A stretch of DNA of 64,000 bases from Microvirga sp. VF16 (GTDB lineage: Bacteria; Pseudomonadota; Alphaproteobacteria; Rhizobiales; Beijerinckiaceae). A model generated the notes under the pieces. It was not told the origin of the DNA and did no database searches. It saw only the letters and a list, made by a program, of their open reading frames with translations. Positions 16,765-26,238 of this stretch are shown here, piece after piece (position 1 is the first letter of the stretch; each line of letters begins with the position of its first letter). The DNA lies in NCBI RefSeq assembly GCF_016864375.1, contig NZ_CP069356.1:62001-126000 (forward strand). Reading direction: 5' to 3'. The translations under genes and the position numbers were made by a program.

Positions 16765-18345
16765 TTACGTCCGTACGGGATCGAGCGTGACCTTCCAGAG
16801 GTCTGCGTCGGCCACATCCTTCAGCGTCACCGTCATCTGATCGGTCTTCCCGTCGATGTGCACGTGGCCAAAGAACTGCAAGCCCATGGAGGGCGGGAGA
16901 TTCTGGCCCTGCCCTGGCGCGGGGGCCTTCACGTATTTCAGTTGCGGTCCGAAGGTGTCGTCGAGATCGCCCGGGCCGAAGGTGCCCGCATGCAGCGGAC
17001 CGGACACAAACTCCCAGAACGGCTCGAAATCCTGGAACTGCGCACGGCTCGGGTCATAGTAATGCGCGGCCGTGTAATGGACGTCTGCCGTGAGCCAAAC
17101 GACGTTCTTGACGCCGGCACGCTTGATGAAGGAGAGGAGATCGGCAATTTCGAGCTCGCGGCCGAGCGCTGGGCCGTTGCCCTGGGCGATCGCCTCCGAG
17201 CCCCGCTTGTTCGCAGCATCGTTCCACACGATGAGCCCCAGCGGCATGTCGGCCGCGATCACCTTCCAGGTGGCGCGCGAGTTCATCAGCGCGCGCTTGA
17301 GCCAGGCGAGTTGCTCGGCACCAAGGAACACCGTCTCGGGTCCCTCCTCGGCCTGCATGTTGTCGGTGTTCGGTCCCCGGTAGCTGCGCATGTCGAGAAA
17401 GAAGATGTCAAGCGAGGGCCCATAGGCGACCTTACGGTAGACGCGCGCCGCCTCCTGCGGTGTCGCCGCGATCGGCATATATTCGTGGAAGGCGCGGGCC
17501 GCCCGCGCGGCCAGCAGCGGCACCTGCTTCACCGTGTAGCGGTTGTCCTCGGCGAGTGATTTCGAGGGCGACCAGTTGTTGATCACCTCGTGATCATCCC
17601 ATTGCGCCAGCATTGGGACGGCCGCGTTGAAGGCGCGCAGGTGCTGGTCGAGGAGGTTATATTTGTAGTTCGCGCGGAATTCGGCCAGCGTTTCGGCGAC
17701 CTTCGCCTTCTCTTCGAGAACGACGTTCTTCCACACGCCGCCGTCGGGCAGCTTCACCTCGGCCGCGATGGGGCCGTCGGCATAGATCGTATCCCCCGAA
17801 TGGATGAAGAAATCCGGGCGGTGCCGCAGCATGGTCTCGTAGATCTTCATGCCGCCGCGGCTCTCGTCGATGCCCCAGCCCTGGCCCGCAGTGTCGCCCG
17901 ACCAGACGAAGCTGATGTCGCGGCGATCTGCGGGGGTGGTGCGAAAGCGCCCGACCATCGGCTCGCCGGTGCCGTTGACGTCGACCAGGTCCTGCGGGCG
18001 CACCCGGTAGAAGATGTCTTGGCCGGATGGCAGGTCCTCAACCAGGGCCTTCGCCGTGAAGTCACTCTCCGGCAACGCGTCAACGAAGACCGATCTGTGA
18101 ACGGTCTTGAACGAGTCGCTGGTCGCAATGTCGAAAAACACCCGGGCCGGTCGGTCGACCCGCACCCAGACGACGCCCGAATTCGTCGACACGTCGCCCG
18201 ATTGCAGGCCATGGGTGATGACCGGGCGGCTGGCGGCACGGCTGAGACTGGGAAAAGCGCTGTTGGAGAGCGTAGCGAGACCGGCGGCACCGCTGGCGGC
18301 CAGGAAATGGCGCCGGCTGAGGAGAGGACGAGTCGTGCGCGTCAT
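16765..18345 (-). CDS. phoD: PhoD-like alkaline phosphatase / phosphodiesterase, Tat-exported
   Basis: The 526-residue protein starts with a twin-arginine signal (LSRRHFLAASGAAGLATL) and continues with the PhoD N-terminal domain (THGLQSGDVSTNSGVVWVRV) and the metallophosphatase core. Metal-binding motifs include FVWSGDTAGQGWG, HSGDTIYAD, QWDDHEVINNW and WLTADVHYTAAHYY. PhoD enzymes hydrolyse phosphomonoesters or phosphodiesters in the periplasm, using Fe and Ca, and are usually induced by phosphate limitation. No Pho box was verified upstream. It is transcribed convergently with the preceding module. Confidence 0.88.
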   Translation of the reverse strand: MTRTTRPLLSRRHFLAASGAAGLATLSNSAFPSLSRAASRPVITHGLQSGDVSTNSGVVWVRVDRPARVFFDIATSDSFKTVHRSVFVDALPESDFTAKALVEDLPSGQDIFYRVRPQDLVDVNGTGEPMVGRFRTTPADRRDISFVWSGDTAGQGWGIDESRGGMKIYETMLRHRPDFFIHSGDTIYADGPIAAEVKLPDGGVWKNVVLEEKAKVAETLAEFRANYKYNLLDQHLRAFNAAVPMLAQWDDHEVINNWSPSKSLAEDNRYTVKQVPLLAARAARAFHEYMPIAATPQEAARVYRKVAYGPSLDIFFLDMRSYRGPNTDNMQAEEGPETVFLGAEQLAWLKRALMNSRATWKVIAADMPLGLIVWNDAANKRGSEAIAQGNGPALGRELEIADLLSFIKRAGVKNVVWLTADVHYTAAHYYDPSRAQFQDFEPFWEFVSGPLHAGTFGPGDLDDTFGPQLKYVKAPAPGQGQNLPPSMGLQFFGHVHIDGKTDQMTVTLKDVADADLWKVTLDPVRT

Positions 18346-18730
18346 GGATGAGGGCCTTGGCTCGGGAACGAATGCGCGGACGTTAGGAGGCTAGTGTTAC
18401 AAAGCGGCGGCAGTTGGGTGGACGGTTGATGATAACGCATAGCGCCCTCCCGCGTTGGCGGACGGATGTCGACGCCCTCGGCCGCCCGGCCCGCTGGTCG
18501 CCACGCTGACGGTCTGACGCGGCGACGAGCGTCCCGCTCGTCCTGGTCCTGCGATGGGTGCCCGCAACCACTCGGGCTTGATGGCGCGTCCCGTTCCGCT
18601 CGCCAAACCGGTCGGCGATAGTTCCGGGAGGTCAGTCATTCGGCTGCCACACCTGAAGGAGACCGGGATCGGGATCCGGCTCCGGTGGCGCTCCTGCTCT
18701 TCCCCGGCATCCCGATGCCGACGAGGCAGT

Positions 18731-18876
18731 GAAGGACCTCGTTGTTGGCCAGGCTGAAGGCGCGCCGCATCGCCTCCGTCGAGACCCATCGCGCCACCGT
18801 GATGCGCAAGCTCAACGTCAACACGACCGCTGCGCTGATCCGATATGTGATCCGCAACAAGCTCGTGGAGGCATGA
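18731..18876 (+). pseudogene. Remnant of a LuxR-type response regulator C terminus
   Basis: The frame ending at 18876 encodes SVETHRATVMRKLNVNTTAAL followed by a short basic helix, the recognition helix and C-terminal tail of NarL/FixJ-type regulators. An in-frame stop at 18730-18732 precedes it and the receiver domain is missing, so only about 45 codons survive. The rest of the 18346-19033 gap contains nothing I recognise apart from a dispersed repeat. Confidence 0.6.
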
Positions 18877-18953
18877 TCACGATCCTCGATCATGGGCAAT
18901 GTCGGCTAATGGCACGGGCCTGACCTTAGCCGTACTTCCGCACTGCTGGGGTG

Positions 18954-19010
18954 AGCGGACCTTCGTTCAGGCCTCCGGTACTACCGACCTTGACCCACTC
19001 CGGACCTTCG
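18954..19010 (-). repeat. Dispersed intergenic repeat, copy 1
   Basis: Read on the minus strand it is GAAGGTCCG, a short spacer, GGGTCAA, about 20 bp, then GGCCTGAACGAAGGTCCGCT. Copies with the same order are at 32676-32732 and 36143-36190, all in intergenic DNA. The function is unknown. Confidence 0.55.
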
Positions 19011-19033
19011 CAAGAAGATCGAGCTGGGTTACG

Positions 19034-19843
19034 TCATCTCCGCGAAGGAAGCCAAGCATCGGCGACGGCATGAACGAGGGCCAGCGAAGCCGTGGCCCCA
19101 TTCGCCTCGCCCTTCTCGAAGTCGCCCTCCTGGCCCATCTGGTTCGTGACGTGCGCGAAGCACAGCACCGGCTTGCCCCGCGCCCGGGAGAAGGCGTAGA
19201 GCGCCGCTGCTTCCATCTCGACGGCCAGGATGCCCTGCGCACGCGCGGCCTCGATGGCCTCTTCCGTCTCCCGATAAGGCGCATCGGTCGTCCAGGTCGC
19301 CCCGCGTTCCACCGGCTCACCGACGCCGGACAGCGCCTCGTCGACGGTCGCGATCAAGGTCGGGTTGGCGTCGGCGTAAGCGGACGCGGGCAGGTAGTGG
19401 TAGCTGGTGCCCTCATCCCGGAGCGCCCGCTCGATCAGGATGAAGTAGGGCGGCGGACGCAGGGCCGTGATCTGGCCGGACGAGGTGATGCTGACCAGGA
19501 GACGGCAGCCGGAGGCGAACATCTGCTCCGCCACGAGCACGGCGTAGGAGGCGCCCACGGCGCAGCCGACGATGCCGTACTTCCGGCCCGACTGCTCGAA
19601 GCAATCCATCTCGCTGTGATAGCAGGCCCAGCCCTCGGCCCGCCGGGCGCGGCCAGTGGCGCGGAGATGGCGGACGATGTCCCCGTCCGGATCGAGGATG
19701 CAGACCTCCGGCACGGCGATGTCCGGGATGTTCTTCTGGCGGCGGGCCTCACGCAGGAGGCTATCCGGCGTGAACGCCGATGGCGCGTCGTGGTGCTTGT
19801 CCCGCAGGATCGGTGGCAGGGGGCTGCGGTCCTTCTCACCCAT
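19034..19843 (-). CDS. Nucleoside phosphorylase (PNP/UDP family)
   Basis: The 269-residue protein belongs to the nucleoside phosphorylase superfamily: GCAVGASYAVLVAEQMFASG and SITSSGQ in the phosphate/base region, and the signature AVEMEAAALYAFS with the ribose-binding Glu around residue 205. It should cleave a nucleoside with phosphate; uridine-phosphorylase-like activity is a guess. The start at 19843 overlaps the stop of the upstream cysteine desulfurase gene by 8 bp, indicating coupling; an upstream in-frame ATG would lie inside that gene. It is the last gene of a minus-strand series. Confidence 0.78.
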   Translation of the reverse strand: MGEKDRSPLPPILRDKHHDAPSAFTPDSLLREARRQKNIPDIAVPEVCILDPDGDIVRHLRATGRARRAEGWACYHSEMDCFEQSGRKYGIVGCAVGASYAVLVAEQMFASGCRLLVSITSSGQITALRPPPYFILIERALRDEGTSYHYLPASAYADANPTLIATVDEALSGVGEPVERGATWTTDAPYRETEEAIEAARAQGILAVEMEAAALYAFSRARGKPVLCFAHVTNQMGQEGDFEKGEANGATASLALVHAVADAWLPSRR

Positions 19844-20978
19844 GTCGCCACCCGGCGTCTGCACCATGGCGGGAACGAAGCCGACCGACGACGGCATCGA
19901 TGTCGGCATCCGTCGTGCTCCGCCTGAGGCTGAAGCGAACGGCACCCATGCCGACCCGTTCCGGCACGCCCATGGCCGCGAGCACGGGCGACAGCTCCAC
20001 GCGTCCCGCGTGGCAGGCCGAGCCCGTCGAGCCCGCCACGCCTTCGAGACCCGCGAGGATCTCGGCCCCGATCACGCCGACGAAGGAGACGTTGAGGGTA
20101 TTGGGAAGACGGTGCTCGGGATGCCCGTTCAGCACGATGTCGTCGCCGAAGTCCTCCCGCAGCGCCTGCCAGAAACGGTCCCGCAGTGCACGGACGCGAG
20201 CCATGGGTTCCAGGTCCATGGCCAGGGAGCAGGCCGTGCCGAGGCCGACGGCGAGCAGGGCACTCTCGGTGCCGGCCCTGCGCCCCCGTTCGTGCGCGGC
20301 GCCGTGGATCAGCGGCTCGAGCTCGACCCCGCGGCGGACGTACAGGGCGCCGATACCCTTGGGGGCATAGAGCTTGTGTCCGGCGATCGAGAGCAGGTCC
20401 ACCCCGAGGGAATCGACCCCGGTCGGGATCTTGCCGACCGACTGCGCCGCGTCCGTGTGGAAGCGGATGCCGTGCTCGCGCGCGATCGCGCCGATCTCCT
20501 CGGTCGGCTGGATCGTCCCGACCTCGTTGTTGGCGTGCATGATGCTGATCAGGACGGTGCGGGGCGTGATGGCCCGGCGCACGGCCTCGGGATCGACCCG
20601 GCCCGTCCCGTCGACCGGCAGGTAGGTGACCCTCGCGCCCAGCCGCTCCAGGAAGCGGCAGGGGGCAAGGACGGCGGGATGCTCGGCAACGCTGGTGATG
20701 ATGTGATCGCCCTTGTCCCTGAGGGAGAAAAACGTGCCCTTGAGCGCGAGGTTGTTGGCCTCGCTGCCGCCGCTGGTGAAGACGATCTCGTCGGGCGCAC
20801 AGCCGAGAAGCTCCGCGACCTGGCCGCGGGCATCCTCCAGGGCGGCCTTCGCGGGCGTGCTCGCCCAATGCCCGCTCGACGGATTGCCGAAGGCCTCGTC
20901 CAGGAACGGGCGCATGGCCGCGGCGACCGCCGGGTCGATCGGCGTGCTGGCGTTGTAGTCGAGATAGATGTTCGTCAT
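19836..20978 (-). CDS. Cysteine desulfurase (NifS/IscS family)
   Basis: The 380-residue class V aminotransferase removes sulfur from cysteine, giving alanine and an enzyme persulfide. The pyridoxal-phosphate lysine is in SIAGHKLYAPKG (about residue 200) and the catalytic cysteine in GSTGSACHAG (about residue 322). The N terminus IYLDYNASTPIDP is typical. It starts 8 bp after the MFS gene and overlaps the phosphorylase gene. It is not in an isc or suf cluster. Its neighbours (persulfide dioxygenase, rhodanese) suggest a role in sulfane-sulfur handling or tRNA thiolation rather than bulk Fe-S assembly; this is inference. Confidence 0.88.
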   Translation of the reverse strand: MTNIYLDYNASTPIDPAVAAAMRPFLDEAFGNPSSGHWASTPAKAALEDARGQVAELLGCAPDEIVFTSGGSEANNLALKGTFFSLRDKGDHIITSVAEHPAVLAPCRFLERLGARVTYLPVDGTGRVDPEAVRRAITPRTVLISIMHANNEVGTIQPTEEIGAIAREHGIRFHTDAAQSVGKIPTGVDSLGVDLLSIAGHKLYAPKGIGALYVRRGVELEPLIHGAAHERGRRAGTESALLAVGLGTACSLAMDLEPMARVRALRDRFWQALREDFGDDIVLNGHPEHRLPNTLNVSFVGVIGAEILAGLEGVAGSTGSACHAGRVELSPVLAAMGVPERVGMGAVRFSLRRSTTDADIDAVVGRLRSRHGADAGWRHG

Positions 20979-20986
20979 GGGAGACC

Positions 20987-22273
20987 TCAGGCCTTCCGGT
21001 CTTCGGATGAGGGAACCGGGTTCGGATGCTTGCCGCTCTCCCGCATCGCGACGGCGACCACCGCTCCGGAGAGGAAGGTGAGCACGCCGATGCCGCCGAT
21101 GGCCCAGGGCAGGCCGAAGGCGTCGCCGATCACGCCTGCGAGCAGGGCCCCCACGGCGTAGCCCAGGTCGCGCCAGAACCGATAGATGCTGAGCGAGCGT
21201 GCCCGCCAGGTCGGGTGCGCCACGTCCGAGATCGCCGCCAGCAGGGTCGGGTAGACCATAGCCGTGCCGATCCCGAGCAGGATGCTGGCAACAAGCCACC
21301 AGCCGAACCCGCCCAGCAGGGGAACCATGACGAGTGCGACGGCCTGGAGCCACATGCCGGCCACGATCAGTCCCTTGCGGCCGATCCGGTCGCTGAGCGG
21401 CCCCGTGACGACCTGCAAGACGCCCCAGACTCCCGGATAGACGGCCTTCAGCACGCCGATGGGTTCGACGCCGAGGCCGCGGGCGACGAAGAACAGCGGA
21501 AAGATCGCCCAGCTCATGCCGTCGTTGAGGTTGTTGACCAGCCCGGCCTGGCAGGCCGCGAACAGGTTGCGGTCACGGAATGAGGTCAGCACGAAGGCCT
21601 CCCGGAACCCAATGGGCTCGACCTTCGCGTGCCCGGCAGCCTCAAGCCGGACATGCTCGCCCGTGTCGCGCACGACGAGCGCGGAGAGACCGAGGCCGAG
21701 GACCGCATAGCCGATGCCGAGATAGAACGGGTCCGGGCGCAGCGCACCAGAGACCGAAGCGATCCAGCCCGTGAGGAATGCAGTGATGCCGACCATCAGG
21801 TACCCGGCGCACTCGTTAAGGCCGACCGCCAGCCCGCGGGACTTTGGTCCGACGAGGTCGATCTTCATGATCACCGCCATCGACCAGGTGAGGCCCTGGC
21901 TGATGCCCAGCAGCACGTTGGCGGCGATGATCCAGCCCCATGTCGGCGCCCAGATGATGAGGAACGGCACCGGCAGGCCAATGACCCAGCCGAGCACCAG
22001 GCTCCGCTTGCGGCCCCAGCCGTCCGCGAGTTGGCCGGAGATCAGGTTGGTGATCGCCTTGGAGATGCCGAAGCTGGCGATGAACGAGGCGATCACCGTG
22101 GTGGAGGCGAGCCTGAACTCCTCAGAGCCGATGAGCGGCACCACCGTGCGCTCCAGCCCTACCATGCCGCCGACAAAGGCGTTCACCAGGAGCAGCAGGG
22201 AGAACTGCCGCCAGTTCTCCCTGAGCCCGAGCCGGACGGAGGGGACTGCGCCGGCAGCCATCGTATCGGCCAT
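20987..22273 (-). CDS. Major facilitator superfamily transporter
   Basis: The 428-residue protein has about twelve hydrophobic segments and the MFS motif A-like sequence GQLADGWGRKRSLVLG after helix 2, with a second copy (GPLSDRIGRKGLIVAG) in the C-terminal half. The ligand is unknown. It lies 3 bp after the persulfide-dioxygenase-like gene and 8 bp before the cysteine desulfurase, so it probably moves a sulfur compound, but that rests on context only. A second ATG (MAAGAV) four codons in is an alternative start. Confidence 0.85.
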   Translation of the reverse strand: MADTMAAGAVPSVRLGLRENWRQFSLLLLVNAFVGGMVGLERTVVPLIGSEEFRLASTTVIASFIASFGISKAITNLISGQLADGWGRKRSLVLGWVIGLPVPFLIIWAPTWGWIIAANVLLGISQGLTWSMAVIMKIDLVGPKSRGLAVGLNECAGYLMVGITAFLTGWIASVSGALRPDPFYLGIGYAVLGLGLSALVVRDTGEHVRLEAAGHAKVEPIGFREAFVLTSFRDRNLFAACQAGLVNNLNDGMSWAIFPLFFVARGLGVEPIGVLKAVYPGVWGVLQVVTGPLSDRIGRKGLIVAGMWLQAVALVMVPLLGGFGWWLVASILLGIGTAMVYPTLLAAISDVAHPTWRARSLSIYRFWRDLGYAVGALLAGVIGDAFGLPWAIGGIGVLTFLSGAVVAVAMRESGKHPNPVPSSEDRKA

Positions 22274-22276
22274 GGC

Positions 22277-23017
22277 TCAGGCCGCCGCGGCGGTCGCGCC
22301 GGCGTTGAGGGCCCGCAGCCGGGCGGCCTCCGGTGGTGCGGGCGGGATCTCCGCTGTCATGAAGCGGACGAACTCGGCCTCGTCGGCGATGCGGAAGGCC
22401 GCGTTGTGCCGCTTCTCGAAGCCGATGGTCGAACTGGGCTTGCCGCTCAGGCGGCGGCCGCAGACCGAGCCCGCATAGGCGCCCGGCAGCACCTCCATGT
22501 AATCGGGCAGGTCTCCGAGCCGCTGGATGCTCCGGAACAGGTCGCTCGCGCCCTGCTCGGCGCTCGAGGCGAGCTCCGTCCGGCCGAGATCGCCCACCAT
22601 CAGCGTGTGCCCGGTCAGCACGAACCAGGGCTCGTCGGCGCGGGTGCGGTCGGTGACGAGCAGGCACAGGTGCTCGGGGGTATGCCCCGGCGTGTGCATG
22701 ATAGTGGCAATCACGTTCCCGAGCGGCAGGACGTCGTCGTCCTCGACGGCACGGAAGGGAAACGCCACCTGCGCGCGGGACGAGAGAACGTAGTCCGCTC
22801 CCGTGGCCTCCGCGAGTTGGCGTCCAGCGGAGAGGTGATCGGCGTGGATGTGCGTGTCAACCACGAACTTGATGCGCATCCCGGTTTCCTCCGAGGCGCG
22901 CAGGTACGGTGCGATGTCGCCGACGGGATCGACCACGGCCCCGCTCGCGTGGCCGCCGCAGCCGAAGAGATAGGAGATCCCGATGGGATCAAGGTGCAGG
23001 AACTGACGGAGGATCAT
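22277..23017 (-). CDS. Metallo-beta-lactamase-fold hydrolase, persulfide dioxygenase (ETHE1)-like
   Basis: The 246-residue protein carries THIHADHLSAG (HxHxDH), MHTPGHTPEH and VGDLGRTEL, the metal-binding set of the glyoxalase II / ETHE1 branch. ETHE1-type enzymes use one Fe(II) and oxygen to convert glutathione persulfide to sulfite. AGGAGAG lies 7 bp before the ATG. It is the first gene of a tight run with the MFS carrier and cysteine desulfurase, 73 bp downstream of the cyclase. Glyoxalase II activity cannot be excluded. Confidence 0.78.
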   Translation of the reverse strand: MILRQFLHLDPIGISYLFGCGGHASGAVVDPVGDIAPYLRASEETGMRIKFVVDTHIHADHLSAGRQLAEATGADYVLSSRAQVAFPFRAVEDDDVLPLGNVIATIMHTPGHTPEHLCLLVTDRTRADEPWFVLTGHTLMVGDLGRTELASSAEQGASDLFRSIQRLGDLPDYMEVLPGAYAGSVCGRRLSGKPSSTIGFEKRHNAAFRIADEAEFVRFMTAEIPPAPPEAARLRALNAGATAAAA

Positions 23018-23090
23018 GGGGTGCTCTCCTTGTTCAAGGCCCCTGAATCATATGCCCCAGGCGCGCGGCTTCTTCACGCCGTCGTCTCAT

Positions 23091-24842
23091 TCAACCTGGC
23101 GGCGGTGGAGGGTGCCCGTCGGAGGATATCCCGAACACGGGCATCTCCCTGTCATAGCCCTTGAGGGCACGCGGCCCGAGCGGCGTCACGGCGCGCTTGC
23201 CTCTCACGGCCTCCGCAACATTCTCATCGGTGAGGATCTCCCGGTCGGCCGCCGAGGCGCAGAGCCGCGCGGCGAGGTTCACGACACTGCCGATGGCCGT
23301 GTAGTCGAAGCGGCTCCTGTAGCCGATCCGCCCGACCGTGGCCGACCCCATGGCAAGCCCCACCCCGAAGCCGATCCGGTGACCGCGTGCTTGCCAGCCG
23401 ACGATCAGTTCCTGCACACTCCGCTGCATCTCAACCGCAAGATCGACTGCCTGGAGGGCAGGCTCCTCGACGGGAACGGGGGCGTTGACGAGCACCATCA
23501 GGCCGTCGCCCGAGAAGCTCGTGAGCGTCGCGGCGTAGTGGGTGATGATCTCGCCCAACGCCTCGTAGTATTCCGAGAGCACGCTCATCACCTCCTCGGG
23601 CGCCGCTCTCGCCGAGAAGGCAGTGAAGCCCCGCAGGTCGCAGAACACCGCCACCACCTCGGCACGATGGCCCTCGAGGACGCCGTCATCGCCTTTCCGG
23701 TCGACGAGTTCGGCCACCTGCGGCGCCAGGAACCGCCTGAGCTTGGCGATCCGCTCCTGCCGCTCCTGGGACACGGCAAGCTCCGTGGCCATGGTGTTGA
23801 AGCTGTCGGCCAGCCGCTGGAGTTCGTCGCCCGTCCTGATCCCGATGCGGTGATCGAACTGTCCGGCACCGATACGCTCGGTGCCCTCCTCAAGCAGGCG
23901 GATCGGCTCGGTCATCCGGCGGGCCAGGGCAAAGGCGAGCAGGCCCGCGAAGGCGATGCCGGCGAGGAGGAGGCCCCCCGTCCGCCACAGCGCCGCACGG
24001 ATGGGTCCGAAGGCCTCGGACAGGGGCTGCTCGACCACGACCGTCCAGTCCGGACCGGCAACGGGCGCGGCGGCGGCCGCGAGGGCAGTGCCTTGCGCGT
24101 CCCGGCTCGTTGCGATCCCCGCGCCGGCTTGAATGACGGCCTCCCGGATTGCCTGGAACGGTGCCAGCGTCGCCTCGTCCGCGCCGCGCAGGACGAGGCT
24201 GATGTCGGGATGGGCCACGAGCCGGCCCGGCCTGTCGAGCACGAAGGCGGAACCCGTCTCCCCGACCTTGATCGCCGAGATCACGTCCCAGATCAGCTTG
24301 AGGTTCACCTCGGCGACCACCGCGCCGACGAGGGGGCGGCTGCCGGAGAGCGCCAGCGTCAGGTACGGCTCGGATCCACGGTAGTAACCGACCTCGCCGT
24401 ACCAGATGCGGGCCGAGCGGACTCCGGCGACCGCCGCATCGCCAGAGCGGTCCGTCCGGCTCTCGGTCCGGCTGAGGCCGATCCGCGACACGTGCAGCCG
24501 CTCCCGTCCGGCACCGTCGACGAGGGTGATGCTGACAATGGCCGGCACCTGGCGCAGCAGGCGCACGGCATCGATCTGCCGCTTCGGGTCCGGCTCCTCG
24601 CCCCAGGGAAGCTGCACCAGCGAGCCGAGCTGGTTGGTGATGCCGTCGAGGAAGTTCTCGATCCTCGCGGCGGCCGACCGCGCCTCGAGTCCGAGCAGTT
24701 GGGTGAGCATGGCGCGCTGGTCGCGGTAGCCGAACCAGGCCTCGCTGACGCCGTTGGCGGCAAGGGGAACGACCACGGCCAGGAACAGCACGAGGAAGTA
24801 CTTTCGGAAGAGGCCACGGAACCGGACACGCCGTCTGATCAT
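23091..24842 (-). CDS. Membrane adenylate cyclase with Cache sensor, HAMP and class III catalytic domain (paralogue 1)
   Basis: The 583-residue protein has an N-terminal membrane helix (YFLVLFLAVVVPLAANG), a periplasmic double-Cache-like domain (residues about 40-290), a second helix (GLLLAGIAFAGLLAFALA), a HAMP linker (RMTEPIRLLEEGTERIGAGQ) and a class III cyclase domain. Metal Asp residues lie in FCDLRGFTAFS and FSGDGLM, FDYTAIGSVVNLAARL supplies the substrate-specifying Asp/Thr, and the Asn and Arg of the transition state are present, so ATP is the likely substrate. A close paralogue is at 56514-58259. An orphan binding protein is encoded 117 bp upstream on the same strand; it could present a ligand to the Cache domain. 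Confidence 0.88.
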   Translation of the reverse strand: MIRRRVRFRGLFRKYFLVLFLAVVVPLAANGVSEAWFGYRDQRAMLTQLLGLEARSAAARIENFLDGITNQLGSLVQLPWGEEPDPKRQIDAVRLLRQVPAIVSITLVDGAGRERLHVSRIGLSRTESRTDRSGDAAVAGVRSARIWYGEVGYYRGSEPYLTLALSGSRPLVGAVVAEVNLKLIWDVISAIKVGETGSAFVLDRPGRLVAHPDISLVLRGADEATLAPFQAIREAVIQAGAGIATSRDAQGTALAAAAAPVAGPDWTVVVEQPLSEAFGPIRAALWRTGGLLLAGIAFAGLLAFALARRMTEPIRLLEEGTERIGAGQFDHRIGIRTGDELQRLADSFNTMATELAVSQERQERIAKLRRFLAPQVAELVDRKGDDGVLEGHRAEVVAVFCDLRGFTAFSARAAPEEVMSVLSEYYEALGEIITHYAATLTSFSGDGLMVLVNAPVPVEEPALQAVDLAVEMQRSVQELIVGWQARGHRIGFGVGLAMGSATVGRIGYRSRFDYTAIGSVVNLAARLCASAADREILTDENVAEAVRGKRAVTPLGPRALKGYDREMPVFGISSDGHPPPPPG

Positions 24843-24959
24843 GGCGCATGTCCCTTAGCCGACCCGGCGGGCCGTCCGCCCGGCCATCCGCCCGGCAGGC
24901 GGACATGAGACGCCATCCGGTCCGGTGGGGAGCAAGCCCGACGCCTCCTGCACGAGCGC

Positions 24960-26003
24960 CTACTCGAGCAGCTCGTCGACCCAGGCGAGCAGGCTTGGCG
25001 GCAGGTCGAGGCCGATCGTCTTGGCGGTCGTTTGGTTGACCGCAAGCTCGAGCTTCGTCGGCTGCTCGACCGGCAGGTCCCTCGGCTTGGCTCCCTTGAG
25101 GATCCTGTCGACGTAGTCGGCCGAGCGGCGGCCCATCGTCGCGAGGCTCGGGCCGTAGGCCATCAAGCCACCTTCGACAACATACTCCCGCATCTCGTAC
25201 ATGGACGGCAGACGGGTCTTGGCCGCGAAGTCGACCAGTGCCTTGCGCCGGCTGAGGGTGACCGGATCGCAGAGCTGGAACACCGAGTCGGGCGGCGTCG
25301 GCGCATTGGCCACGGCCCGGATCGCCTGTTCCCAGTCGTCGCTCTTCCGGATCTCATAGTACTGGATCTCAAGGCCCAGCTCCCGCGCCACCCGTTGCGC
25401 CTCCTTGATCCCTGGTGCCTTGTCCGGGGCCGCCAGGGAGGCCCAGACGAGGGCAAGCCGCGACATGCCGGGGTAGGCCTCCTTGAGCAACTGGAGGCGC
25501 TTGCCGTTCAAGTGGGTGGACAGGGTCGTCAGCCCGGTGATGTTGCCGCCGGGCCTCGACAGGCTCTCCACCAGCCCGGTCTCGATCGGGTCGCTGCTGA
25601 CGGCCATCACGATCGGCACCGTATTGGTCACGTTCTTGGCGGCAACGATCGCTGGGTAGGTCTCGGCCACGATCACGTTCACGCCTGAGTTGACCAGCTC
25701 GGTCGCGAGTTGCGGCAGTCGCTCGTCCTTTCCCTCCGCACCGCGCCACTCGAGGACGACGTTCTGTCCGGGAATGTAGCCGTGGCTGCGCAATCCGTCC
25801 TGGAACGCCCCGAAGACGGGCGAATGCCCTTGCGGGGGAACGGACAGGAAGCCGATGCGGGGTACGGAGGCTTGTGCGGATGCCGATCCCAATCCGGCAA
25901 GGAACGGTAAACTCGCCAGTGCACCCACGTGCTTGAGCACCTGGCGGCGACTCTGGAATCCTGGATCTCGCACATGGGACGACGGGGCGGGTTGGCGCTT
26001 CAT
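24960..26003 (-). CDS. Orphan ABC-type periplasmic binding protein (ABC_sub_bind / TrpX-like)
   Basis: The 347-residue protein has a Tat-like leader (QSRRQVLKHVGALASLPFLAG) and the two-lobed fold of the ABC_sub_bind family: PRIGFLSVPPQG, LVESLSRPGGNITGLTTLS and a C-terminal QPTKLELAVNQTTAKTIGLDLP segment. GGAGGG 5 bp upstream supports the start at 26003. No permease or ATPase gene is near; the downstream neighbour is the Cache cyclase. It could be a ligand-delivery subunit for that sensor. Rhodanese is divergent, 235 bp away. Confidence 0.82.
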   Translation of the reverse strand: MKRQPAPSSHVRDPGFQSRRQVLKHVGALASLPFLAGLGSASAQASVPRIGFLSVPPQGHSPVFGAFQDGLRSHGYIPGQNVVLEWRGAEGKDERLPQLATELVNSGVNVIVAETYPAIVAAKNVTNTVPIVMAVSSDPIETGLVESLSRPGGNITGLTTLSTHLNGKRLQLLKEAYPGMSRLALVWASLAAPDKAPGIKEAQRVARELGLEIQYYEIRKSDDWEQAIRAVANAPTPPDSVFQLCDPVTLSRRKALVDFAAKTRLPSMYEMREYVVEGGLMAYGPSLATMGRRSADYVDRILKGAKPRDLPVEQPTKLELAVNQTTAKTIGLDLPPSLLAWVDELLE

Positions 26004-26238
26004 GACACCCTCCATATGCTTTCCCGATTGTACGCCTCATCCAACGCTCCGCATAGGCAGCGCGGTCGGCGAAACCCCCAATGCGCGGTTGCTTCCGATC
26101 ATGCTCACGAACAACAGGCTCAGAGCGACCGACCCCGCGACATGCGTTGGCAATCCGCGCGCTAACGCCTCACCTCCTTTTGGGCGAGGCGGCTTCCGGC
26201 CAGGATGGCGTAAGATTGTCCGCCACGGAGGTGCCCTG

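Noticed and set aside
19435..20868. 477-codon minus-strand frame within the cysteine desulfurase region
   Set aside because: It is Arg/Gly/Pro-rich shadow translation of the desulfurase and phosphorylase genes.
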